Assembly (NCBI GenBank): GCA_900155495.1
Contig: FTLJ01000829.1
Coordinates: 1 to 61,821, forward strand
Direction of reading: 5' to 3'
DNA length: 61,821 bases
DNA from: Porogramme epimiltina
Lineage: Eukaryota > Basidiomycota > Agaricomycetes > Polyporales > Polyporaceae
Shown here piece after piece: positions 46,734 to 57,125 of the stretch (position 1 is its first letter; each line of letters starts with the position of its first letter). A program made the translations under genes and the position numbers. The notes under the pieces were generated by a model. The model had not been told where the DNA came from, searched no databases, and saw only the letters and a list, made by a program, of their open reading frames with translations.

Positions 46734-48928
46734 ATGTTCTCCAGACTTGCGGTTTTCCTCTACCTCGCCCTCGCGATTGCCACCACCTCTCGTGCCTCCC
46801 CTATGGGCCACAGTGGTAATGACACCGCGCCGGTCTCTGATCAACCAATCATGAAGCTCGACAAGGCGATAGTCGTCGGAACTACCACGGGATCTGTGAC
46901 GAGCTTCCGCGGCATTCCGTTTGCCCAGCCTCCGTAAATATCTTCTTTCTTAAGCTTCTCGGTCAAACGGACGCTGATAGTACGAATACACAGTGTCGGA
47001 GACCTGCGTTTCCGCTTGCCGCGGCCTGTTAATTCGTACAAGGGTGTGATCAATGCGACCCAGGTAGCGACACAGTGCATCCAACTTGTGCCCCCAATCC
47101 GTACGGATATGCCCGCGGAGATGTTGGAGGACATGGAAGCGGTTGTCGCAGGCCTTGACCCTCCTATTCCCCAGAGCGAAGACTGTGAGTACCCTCCTAC
47201 GACGACCTCTTTGGATGCATAACTCACCAAGGCAATGCGTAATCTCTAGGCCTGACAGTGAATGTACAGGTTCCGGCGGGGACAAAGCCGGGCGAGAAGC
47301 TTCCCGTCATCGCGGTGAGTGACTTGCCTTGCAACGTCAGTTGATCTGCTCCTCATTCCATTGGGACCACATGCAGTTCATCTTCGGAGGCGGATTCTCA
47401 ACGGGTTCTACCGCCCAGTATGTCGTAGCGCTTTTGCGTGTCCGCTTCCGAGCTTACTGAATCGTGGTCCCTCAGGATGCCAGGGGATGCGGCGGTTGCG
47501 AGATCCATCCAGTTGGGAAAGCCGGTTATTTTCGCTGCTATGAACCACCGTATCAATGGTGAGTATTGAACTATTCGCAAGATACGAATAGTTAGCTAAA
47601 TCACTGTAATAGCCCTAGGCTTCCTTGGAGGGAAGGAAGTCAAGGAAGCCGGTGTTGGTAACCTCGGCCTCCATGATCGTGAGCATATCACTCTATAACT
47701 ACAACTCAAACGGGCGTACTCACCTACGCTATAGAGCGTGAGGCCCTCCGGTGGATACACAAGCATATCGCTGCGTTCGGCGGCGATCCCGGGAAGGTCA
47801 CTCTGTAAGCTTCCTCTGAATACATGCTGTCTGCTCATACTGAGCTTGAGCCTAGTTGGGGGCCGAGCTCTGGCGCGATCTCGACGGCCCTCCAGCTGGT
47901 AACGAACGGCGGAAACTCGGAAGGACTTTTCCATGGCGCGGTGATGAATGCAGGCTCACCTATCCCAACTGGAGACATCACGCGTGCGCAGCCGTACTAC
48001 GATTCTATAGTCTCCAACACCGGTTGCGCCAACACGACGGACACTCTCGACTGCCTCCGCCAGGTTCCACTGGATGCATTAATGGCGGCCGTCACCCCTC
48101 TACCGAACCTTTTCGGATACCAAGGGCTCGACACACCTTGGGCACCGGCTGCAGACGGTGTATTTTTGGTTGGGCCACCGCAACAGCTGGTGCTAGCAGG
48201 AAGTGTCGCGAATGTTCCAATCATGACTGGTGACGCTCTGGACGAAGGGACTATCTTTGCTAGCGGGTCCTGGAACGTAACGTACGCCCTAGTCTTGCTT
48301 TTCCCTATGGATGTACGCTGAATTTATTGCAGAACCGAGGAAGAGTTCCGCGGTTATGTGTCAGAGTTTTTCTTCCCGCGCACGCCCAAAGAGCAGCTTG
48401 CGCTTCTCTTTGACCTCTATCCCAATGACCCCGCTCAAGGCTCACCGTTTGGCACCGGAGACGCGAACCAGCTTGCTCCGATGTACAAGCGCATGGCTGC
48501 GTTCCAGGGGGACATCATCTTCCAGGCCCCACGCCGCTGGTTCCTAGAGGAACGTTCTAACAAACAGCCCATGTGGTCGTTCAGTAAGATTTCCAACGTG
48601 CATCTATCGACGAAGAACCGCTGATTTTACACATGTAACAGTAAGCCAGCGCGGCTCAAGCGGAGGGCTCGGATTCACCCACGGAAGCGACTTTCAGCCT
48701 GCGCTATTCTCCGCGAACGAACTCACAGATTATATCATCCAGTTTGCACGGACAGGCAACCCGAATGGCGCGTCGAACCGAACCATTGCGTGGCCGTCGT
48801 ACAACAAGAAGGAGCGTAAAATCCTCACGATCCTTGATGGTAGCGTTCCTCTCGCCATTGGCAATGACTCGCTACGCTTGAAGGCGATGGCGGGTCTCTC
48901 CGCACTCTCTCTTACCTATCCGCTGTAG
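46734..48928 (+). CDS. Secreted type-B carboxylesterase/lipase, copy 2, 559 aa
   Basis: Ten exons: 46734-46933, 46994-47184, 47250-47314, 47377-47417, 47476-47558, 47613-47678, 47735-47804, 47856-48281, 48333-48583 and 48642-48928 (TAG). Each exon has exactly the same length as its partner in copy 1 (200, 191, 65, 41, 83, 66, 70, 426, 251, 287 nt), and the phases match, so the two genes are tandem-type duplicates now separated by the HET gene. A signal peptide spans residues 1-21. Motifs: SEDCLTVNVQVP, FIFGGGFSTGS, nucleophile Ser243 in WGPSSGA, acid Glu369 in GDALDEGTIF, His478 in FTHGSDF. The position after the nucleophile is Ser here and Ala in copy 1, and copy 1 has YVAMNYRLH where copy 2 has FAAMNHRIN, so substrate preference may have diverged. 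Confidence 0.9.
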
Positions 48929-49464
48929 AGGGGTCTTCTTTACGATGTGAAAGCGATAATATAACTTTTTGGCTCAGTTCCTAGTTTCTAGAGGATCTCA
49001 TGTCTTCACATCGGAATATGATGTATATCTGTGTTACACTACAATTCAAATTACTTGGTATCAAGGTATCAAAACGTCCAGCGACAGCTTGTCCAGAGGT
49101 ACCGCGGCGCCACGGTACTAGGGGCCCATTGCACAACACAACGCTACTGGACTTGACTCCCATTCACTCTCATGATGGGGAATAATTCTGTGTACTCTGT
49201 GCTAGCATAAATCCACATCGAATGTGATGTTGGCCAAGGTTAACGTTGCCGTTGGAGGTGTCACTAGAACGCGTAGGCGCTTATTATAAAGCCAGACAGA
49301 AGATGGACGCGAGCCTCGTGCCGTATGTGCGTCTAATGGGAAGCGTGGCGGTGGCTGGCAAGGAACTGTACAGCACCACCGGCAGTCGCCGGCTGCCACC
49401 CTCGGAGTGGATAGTGTGCTGAACGCGAGCAGCCCCAGCAACTCCAGCAAGTCCTCAAGCAAAA
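48929..49464. other. Intergenic region with RPL23 promoter
   Basis: About 540 bp between esterase 2 and RPL23. TATAAA at 49285-49290 lies 175 bp before the RPL23 ATG and may be its TATA box. Nothing else seen. Confidence 0.5.
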
Positions 49465-50432
49465 ATGTCTAAGCGCGGTGCGTCCCCGTCTCTCCGTGTG
49501 TCGAGCTGGGATGAGATACTGATGTTCACGTTCCTACAGGTTCGTACTGTCTATTGGTATCGGTCGTTGTCACAGAGGTCCTGACTTCGCCGATTCTTTC
49601 CCTAACATACGATGCGAACACATCCTCCTTACATCCTCGACCTCTCCTCAATCGAACTCAACGCACGGACGAACGGACGAATGGAACGAACGTTCGAATA
49701 ATGCAAACAACGGTGGCGGCGAGCAGGTGCGGGTGCCTCTGGCAACAAGTTCCGGATGACCATGGGTCTCCCCACGGGTGCGGTCCTCAACTGCGCCGAC
49801 AACAGCGGCGCCAAGTCGCTCTTCGTCATCGAGGCGTACGGCACTGGCTCCCACCTGAACCGTCTCCCCGACGCTGGTGTTGGCGACATGGTCGTCGCGT
49901 CCGTCAAGAAGGGAAAGCCTGAGCTCAGGAAGAAGAGTGCGTCTTTTTCTTTTCTCTGGAGTGTTTGAAGTTGTGTGTGGGTTGTGGGAGAGGAGAGCCA
50001 TCCTTCGACTATGGGTGGTGAACTCGAGTTTCTGGAGGAGTCGGGGTATTTGGGGTCGGACCGGGTAGTGCTCTGATATAGGAGGATACTGACCGGCTTT
50101 CTCTTCCTTTGCGATATTTAGCGATGCCCGCCGTTGTTGTTCGTCAGCGCAAGGCGTGGCGCCGGCGAGACGGCGTGTTCCTCTACTTCGAGGTATGCGT
50201 TTGATCTTCCGCATGTTGATGATATTCAGTCCGTGCTGATGGCGAATTCAGGACAACGCTGGCGTTATTGTCAACCCCAAGGGTGAGATGAAGGGTTCCG
50301 CCATCACTGGCCCGGTCGCAAAAGAATGCGTAAGTAGTCCATTGCATCTAAGATATAATGATTGGGCTTCTAACAGAAATACAGGCGGATCTCTGGCCGC
50401 GTATCGCATCCAATGCAGGTACCGTCGTATAA
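49465..50432 (+). CDS. RPL23: 60S ribosomal protein uL14 (L23), 139 or 140 aa
   Basis: Five exons: 49465-49477, 49727-49936 (or 49724-49936), 50122-50192, 50252-50329 and 50385-50432 (TAA). Family motifs are unmistakable: [95 protein letters not shown]. uL14 binds 28S rRNA at the subunit interface and contacts eIF6. The first exon codes only MSKR plus one base, and the first intron (about 249 nt) is the longest in the gene, as is common for ribosomal protein genes. The acceptor is gagcag, so two sites three bases apart are possible. The CAG choice gives [13 protein letters not shown]; the GAG choice gives [14 protein letters not shown], which matches the human length of 140. Confidence 0.95.
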
Positions 50433-50781
50433 GCTACCCCACCACTACCGTCGTCGCATGCTCGCCTGTACTCTCTTATGGTTATGACGCAACTACGCCT
50501 TCCTGCATTCCACGAACATGTACTTTTTTCCACCTGAAGTGCTTGTGTGTCATCCGACATCCTCTCGAGTCTGGAGTGTGATCTGGCGAGATCTCAACCT
50601 CAAACTCTGAATATTTGATGGGTGCTCGCCCCTGTGGTATCCGCAGATGTACCCCCATTCGACATAATTTCTACGGCGGCAGGTACTATGCGATCTTCGT
50701 GTCATAGGTGTAGAGAATCCCGTGGTATACCAAAAATCTCGTGAATGACAAGCCATAGTATACGTGCTATCACACATGTAC
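50433..50781. other. Convergent intergenic spacer
   Basis: The 3' ends of RPL23 (plus) and the PLC-like gene (minus) face each other across about 350 bp. No feature seen. Confidence 0.6.
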
Positions 50782-52281
50782 TTAAAGCCCGTTCATCTGG
50801 GTCACAGCAGACACTCCCTGCCCAAGGTTCACATAGTCCATAAGCACGAAGCTGGGATTGAACCCTCCGCCACTGAGCGGGGCGCACCCAGCCGCGTTCG
50901 CAAGAATACTATACATGTTATTAGCATTGTTATTCAAATCGGGTGCAAAGGGAGGCATAAGAGGGCGCTCACGATGTGACGCCGTTCGTCGTAGAAGCGG
51001 CACCAGGGTCGCTGATCAGAATGCCAGTGTCGAGGAGGTTAATGTCGAGGAAGTGGTTGAGGAGGTACATGTGGTCCGAGGTCGCAAGTGGGCCGCTCGT
51101 GCGGTCAACTGAGCACGGGAACGAGGAGTCTGTCGAGTCGAATGGGGGTTCCCAGATCTAGAGAGTGGAGGGGCAGACGTTAGCAATGACTCACATAGGG
51201 GATACAATCGAGAAAATGGCCGGAGAAAACGAGCGACACACCATCTGGAACTCCGGGAGGATGTAGTCGACGGTGCCGTCCGCGCCGTCCGCGCCGGCGT
51301 CGAGGAAGACGACAACACGCGTCCCCGCATCAATCAGCGCGCCGAGCGTGGGCCACTCGGTGCGCGCCATGGGGACGTGCGGGGGCACGTACGCGAGCGG
51401 CGCGATGCCTGACGCCTCGAACGCGGGTGCCCACACATCGGGGAGGGAGAGGCCCTCGGGGTTCGTGAAGAGGAAGGTGAGGACCTCATTTGGGTTTGCG
51501 TCGAGCCAGGTCTTGACCGTCGCGAGGTAAGCTGCGGGTCGCTCGTCAGTTTGTGTGCAACCGAGGCGGTGAGGGTGTAGGGAACGGTGCTACATACTCT
51601 CGACGGGACCGCCATCGAAGAGGGCCTGGGGTCAACATCAAATGTTTGTCAGGCGAGCGGGGGTGAATACAAGGTCAACCAACTCACGCAGCCTGATACG
51701 AGGCGTTAGCAAGCGTGTAGAGAGATTCCGGGGACTACACTCACTGGTGTGGCAGAAGTGGATCACTCCGTTGTTTCTTTGGGATCACAATCGGGGACAA
51801 TGATCAGTTTGGAACAGTTCACAATGTCTAACAGGCGAGGGCAACAGACAGATGTGATTGAGCTTGGAGCATGCGCACACCCAGATTGAGCTGTGCGGTG
51901 ATGCTGACCTCCTGGTCGCGCGCCACTGTCCGCGAGCCGGATCGTGATCAGCATTCTTAGGCAATAGACGTCCATCAGAGCTCCACTTACGGGCGAGAGG
52001 GTCGGTTGACACCGCATACGAGTCGTGAGCTGGACGACGGGATATTTGTTAGTAGCAGCGGGACTGCGGGTGGGACAACGAACAGCCTGCGAAGGTAACG
52101 TTGCCGTAGCTTCTGTTGCAAAGTTCCGCATGCCCGTTACACACGGTCGCACTGCGCAGAAGTTAGTATGATTAGACATCGACGGAAGCGGTAAATGTGC
52201 GTACCGCTTCTTCGGAGCGACAGCAGCGTATGCTGAAAAGGGTATGAAGAGAAGAGCGGCGAATGCGGCGGCGAGACGCAT
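50782..52281 (-). CDS. Secreted PLC-like phosphodiesterase, 308 aa
   Basis: Ten exons: 52281-52205, 52151-52084, 52029-51991, 51925-51850, 51776-51745, 51692-51688 (5 nt), 51625-51598, 51531-51242, 51157-50973 and 50908-50782 (TAA); all phases agree. A signal peptide spans residues 1-21 (LAAAFAALLFIPFSAYA). The domain is the phosphatidylinositol-specific PLC X-type barrel of fungal secreted proteins: CNGHAELCNRSYGNVTFAG, the active-site HDSYAV block, a QLNLGVRMLQAQSH strand, the second active-site IHFCHTSC, LFDGG, TVKTWLDANPNEVLTFL, TRVVVFLD and MYLLNHFLD. It may cleave phosphoinositide or glycerophosphodiester head groups outside the cell; the true substrate is unknown. The 5-nt exon supplies Ser-Cys of HTSC. 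TATAAAG lies at 52362-52368 on the minus strand. Confidence 0.88.
51688..51692 (-). other. 5-nt microexon GCTGC of the PLC-like gene
   Basis: On the minus strand a TATCAG acceptor is followed by GCTGC and a perfect GTGAGT donor. Flanking introns are 52 and 62 nt, normal for this genome. Adding A from the exon before gives AGC TGC, Ser-Cys, exactly what the conserved HTSC-LFDGG motif needs. Skipping it shifts the frame. Confidence 0.8.
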
Positions 52282-52361
52282 GGTGGCTGCAGACCGTGGG
52301 AAACGCAAATGCGAGGAGCCGGGGGCTGGATGAGCAGAGGATGAGAAGTCGAAGAGGGGTG

Positions 52362-52368
52362 CTTTATA
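52362..52368 (-). promoter_or_regulatory. TATA box of the PLC-like gene
   Basis: TATAAAG on the minus strand, 81 bp upstream of the ATG at 52281, in a spacer of about 490 bp (52282-52775) that otherwise holds only the 3' flank of MTR4. Confidence 0.55.
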
Positions 52369-52775
52369 TGCAAGGAATATGGCAGTGAGCATGCGGGCAA
52401 AGTAACGGAGACCATCAGAAATGGTAGCGATGGATTCTGGCCTGCAAGGCACGTCTTCGCAGAGCGATCTATACTTGTCTCCTGCCTGCTCAGAAGAAGA
52501 TGCGAAATGCATCGCAGCACGTGGACCATGCCCAGAAGGCAAGCACTAGCGCAAACACGTGTGAAATAGTCCAAGGGGATTGGGTGGAGCCGAACGGCAC
52601 TTGTACGCCAGAGCTGAATGCATCTGCACTGGAGCGGTCGGGAAACAGTTGGGAGACGGGGACACGTTTCCTGGATAAAACGTGCTATGGCTTCGACTCT
52701 CCTACCGATGGGTGGGATGTATTCACAAGGACCTGAAACGGTAACATGACGACAGTGACATAGAATAGTGATACT

Positions 52776-55700
52776 TCACAAATACAAAGACGAGCAAAAG
52801 ATGACGGAGTTCGGTCGCTCGAGCATCTCTGAAGCTTTCTCGAATTTCTCCTGCAGCTCGTTGTTGCCGATGACCTTGGCTGCCTGCGCCATCTGTCGAA
52901 TAAGCTCTTGCAACCGTCGGAACACGCGGATGAGGCTGCCTTCAAACTGGTCTGTGAGCTTCACAACGTAGCGTGTCGTGAGCACACAGGATAGGCTACG
53001 GGAATGATTGACAGCAAACCTTGCAGATGTCTGAGAAAGATGCGCCACGGCACCACTGCACCACGGCGTCCATAAGCTCGACCTTGAACGACTTCACATA
53101 GTCATTCTCATTGATCTCTAGCTTGGACTCCTTGGAAACTTTTGCGATTCGCCTAGCGATCTCTTGCATCACTCTCAACGGCGCCGCCAGCTCTTCTTTC
53201 AGCTTCGTAACCTGCTCGCTCTGGCATATGCACAGTCAATCAGCGATCGCCAAATAACCGTATCGTGACAACCACCACACACCTTCTCAGTGAACACAAA
53301 GCAGCTCAGTAGGCCCGCACACTGCTCCGGCGAGAGCGTGTTGAAGACGCCGTTGAAGATGAGCTCGGTGAGGAGCAGCTCGTCGCCCGTGCTGATCTCA
53401 CACGCGACACGGCCTTTCATGTCAACGATGTCGTCCGCAGACGTGAAGCCGAGCCGGCGAAGCACGCGCTTCCGGCACTTGAGCTCCTCCATCTGCAGCA
53501 CGTCGTGCGTCGCCTGCACACGCTTGCGCAGCTCGCGTATCCGCGTCTGGTGAGCCTGCTTGCGCGCGTAGAGCGTGTAGAGCTCCGCTAGGCGCGGGTC
53601 CTTGTGCAGCGGGCTCGCGAACATCTTGCGCTCCATAGTATCGATTTTCTGGCCAGCAAATACATCGTCAGCGCCGGCAAGCGGTGTGCGAGGACATGGT
53701 CCGTTACCTGGACAAGTTCAGTGAACTTGTTGTCCGTGATCTTCATGTCGTTCACGGGATCAAGGAGAGGGATGCCATCGGGCAATCGGGTCTGGACTTC
53801 CAGCACTCTCTTCCATGCATCGTTGCGCTGGTCTAATGGTCTGAGATCCTTCGGCATGAAAATCCTGATACGGCTGATAGACTCAATCGTAGACAAAAGA
53901 ACAGGCACGACGAGCGGCTCTCCACCCTTGGCAGTGAGACAAGGCTGGACGCCACCTGGTGTGGGCGTGGTGACGTTGCGATCCTTCGGCACACTCGAGC
54001 CCTTCGTGCAATTGAGGAGCACGTCGATGACGTACTGCTCACGAGGAGGGATGTCCTCGACCTTGGGCCCAACTTTGTTCTGGGTAGGCAATAAACACCG
54101 ATAGCATAGTTCATAAGGGCGTTTAACTTACTTTAGGAGGTAACCGCTTCTGATAATTGACGATGACACCCCAGCCGAAATCCAACGCTTGGTGCTTGAC
54201 CTTGACGAGGCGGCCCGGTTGGATGAATGGGAGGCAGTAGTTCGGGTGCGAGACAACTTCTTGGAAGTCGGCGGCCATCTGGTCAAGCTGTTGGCGGAAG
54301 TCATAGTAGCTCGCAACCGACTCTTCGTCAGGGACAGTGATGGCGGCCTTCTTCTCTTCTTCCTCCTTAAGCTCTGCATCCGCGGTCAGCCATTGAATGA
54401 CAGGAACAGATCATGATATTAGACTCACCGGCCTCAATGACCGGGACTTGCGCGTTATTTTGGAACTGGAAGAAGCACCGCTCGAGCATGAACTCGGGGC
54501 TAATGCCCTCCACTTTCATCAGGTTCAGAACCATGTTGTATCCAAGATGGAAGGCGGAGTCGAGCCGATCCGCTTCGCCCTTGATCATGGTCTTCGCAGC
54601 AGTAGGCTCGAGCTTCTCGTCACACATCATGATCACGACACCGCGGTCGTCCAAGCCACGACGGCCCGCGCGCCCGGACATCTGGATGTACTCGCCGGAG
54701 GTGAGGTCGCGGAAGTCCGCGCCGTCGAACTTGCGCGCAGCGACGAACACGACCGTCTTTGCAGGCATGTTCAGTCCGATGGAAAACGTCTCAGTCGCGA
54801 AGAGGACTTTGATCAACCCCTCCTGGAAGAGAATTTCGATAACTTCCTTGAGGATCGGTAGCAAACCGCCGTGGTGGATGCCGATTCCGCGCTTGAGGAG
54901 CGGGAGCAGGTTCGAGATCTGAGGAAGTTGCCGGTCGTCTGGGGAGAGGTTCTCTATTGCGTTCGTGAAGATGTTCGTGATGAGCTCCTGCTCCTCCGTC
55001 GTAGTATACTCGAATTTGTTCATGACCAGCGCGAGCGCCTCGCACTCGCGTTTGCTGAACGCGAAAACGATGACAGGGTTGTAATTCCGCTGCATGATCA
55101 TCTTCACAATCTTCTGAATGTCCGAGTTGCCTGGACCACATTAAACGAGGAATGACATGAAGAAGAGTTTTAGACGCACCCTTTTTGTCATTTCCGCCCT
55201 TCCTCGACTTGCCCTTCCTGCCCTTTCCAGCTTTAGGATCCGCAGGGTCGTCACCCATCTTCTCCTGTAGCATGCCCATCGCCTTGGTGAAATTGTCTTC
55301 CCGGAACTCGCCCTTCTCGTTAACAACGAGATAGATGCCCTCGCCACCAGCAGGGAACAAATAGTGCTGTAGCGGTGTTGGCCGGAAGTCCGTGTAGACG
55401 ATATGACAGGGTTGGTCGTGGGATTTGCATATCCACTCGGCGAACTGCATGGCATTGGGGATGGTGGCGGACAGGAAGACGTAGCGGACTGTATGCGGGA
55501 GCAGAATGATTGTCTCTTCCCAGACGACACCACGCTCTCGGTCTCGCATGTAGTGGATTTCGTCGAAGATGACCCACGCGACTTCGCGCATGATTTCAGA
55601 GCCACGATACAACATTGACCGCAGAATCTAGGAACACTCCAGGTCAGCGCCGGAGTAAGGTCACGTACAGCCCATGACCGACGTACTTCAGTGGTCATTA

Positions 55701-56526
55701 CAAGACATGTCGCGCTCGGGTTGATAGTGACGTCTCCAGTCATGAGGCCGACATCGCCGAACTCTGCAAGCATCTCACGATACTTCTGGTTGCTCAAGGC
55801 CTGTATGCAGAACAAAACACTTTCATTCATTATCCGCTTCCCGTACAACGCCGCTATGTAACTGGCCTTGATTGGACTCGTGTAAATAACGCGCTGCTTC
55901 CGCTGCAGGCACTGCGCGATCGCGTACTCCGCCACGACCGTCTTCCCCGCGCTCGTGTGCGCCGACACGAGCACGCTCTCGTTGCGCTGGATCGCGTGCA
56001 CCGACACCTGCTGGAACGGGTCCAGCGTGAACTTGTACTCGCGCGCGGGCTTCTCGGGCGGGACGTGCTGCGAGATCGGCACGTACGGGTACCCGGGCGG
56101 CACCGCGACCTGGTGGCGCACCTGCGGAGCGGCGTGAGCGGGGGGAAGGAGAGGGCGCGCGAACGGGCCTCGCGGGCTCACCTGGTGCCGGAGCTCGAGC
56201 CTCGATCCCGCCTCGACGCTGCCCATCAGCCCCGCGCTCGCGTCCACTTCCCGCTTGGCCTCTATCTCTACCTCGTCCACGACGACCGGTTTTGGCGAGC
56301 CCAGCCGCTGTTTCTTGGGCTCGGAGGGACCGGCCTCGTTCTCTGTTGAGGGTGCGGGCGCGCCATTTGAGGGAGACGCAGCCTGTGCAGCTGCCTTGCG
56401 TTTTTTCGAGGAGGAGTTATTTGAGGACCCTTCAGTTTTCATGACGACGTCGCCGTCCGCCTCGCGCGGCGAGTCCGCCTGCGGAGGAGCCTCGTCCAGA
56501 AACGAGAATAGGTCGTTGGAGTCCAT
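52776..56526 (-). CDS. MTR4: Exosome RNA helicase MTR4 (Ski2-like), 1071 aa
   Basis: Ten exons: 56526-56182, 56121-55867, 55800-55687, 55627-55180, 55130-54429, 54373-54132, 54079-53708, 53648-53283, 53220-53020 and 52946-52776 (TGA). The length equals that of yeast Mtr4 (1073). Mtr4 unwinds RNA for the nuclear exosome as part of TRAMP-type complexes. After a disordered acidic/basic N-terminus come [15 protein letters not shown] (Q-like motif), Walker A AHTSAGKT at 169-176, [14 protein letters not shown] (motif Ia), DEIH at 260-263, [20 protein letters not shown], and [10 protein letters not shown] (motif VI). Next are the arch/KOW region ([20 protein letters not shown]) and the C-terminal DSH domain ending in [15 protein letters not shown] and SSLYL. 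The junction between the second and third exons needs a GC donor. Confidence 0.95.
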
Positions 56527-57125
56527 CGTGAGAAGCTAGCTGCCAAAGTGCCTAGACCTAGATAGATCCTTGAATACAAGAAGGTCGACTAGCGGCAGAG
56601 CGTCCAGAACACGGGGCGAGAGGAAAGACGCGAGATGAGGGAGAAGGCAAGGAACAGGTGCAAAGAGACGCGTTCTCTGTGCAAAAGCTGATCTATTTAC
56701 GTAATCCAACCTCTTCAATACCAATCAAGTCCTCGTATTGTCTTTTGAAGCCGGTGACGTATGCACTTGTAAAGTCGACTAATACATCGCAACAAGCTTT
56801 ATTATTCGAAGTGCACGATCGTATAACCTACCGCATACAGGTCTACAAAACGACAGCGTCCATACAACGCACAATTGAGGAATAGTTGCCCCCTTTGAGT
56901 CGCCGCATTCAACCACAGCTCAGCACACGATGAAGGTATTTACTATTGTTGAGCACACTGGAATGTCTGTGCTGTAAACCAACTCCTGTTTATACCCAAC
57001 TAGTAAAAGTACAACATATGATGTTTGTTCCGTGATACAATGTATACAATCGTACAAGTTTTTCCACCATCTACGCCCCACCCGAAAGCCCACCCCGCGC
57101 AGCGATCCGTGGCCGAACGAGTCTT
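56527..57125. other. Intergenic region
   Basis: About 600 bp between the MTR4 start and the catalase stop, AT-richer than the flanks. It holds the MTR4 promoter and the catalase 3' UTR; no TATA box or other gene is clear. Confidence 0.55.

Noticed and set aside
50840..50860. tRNA-like GGTTCAATCCC box on the minus strand
   Set aside because: It is coding sequence of the PLC-like gene (GGGFNPSF), and no matching acceptor or anticodon stems are nearby.
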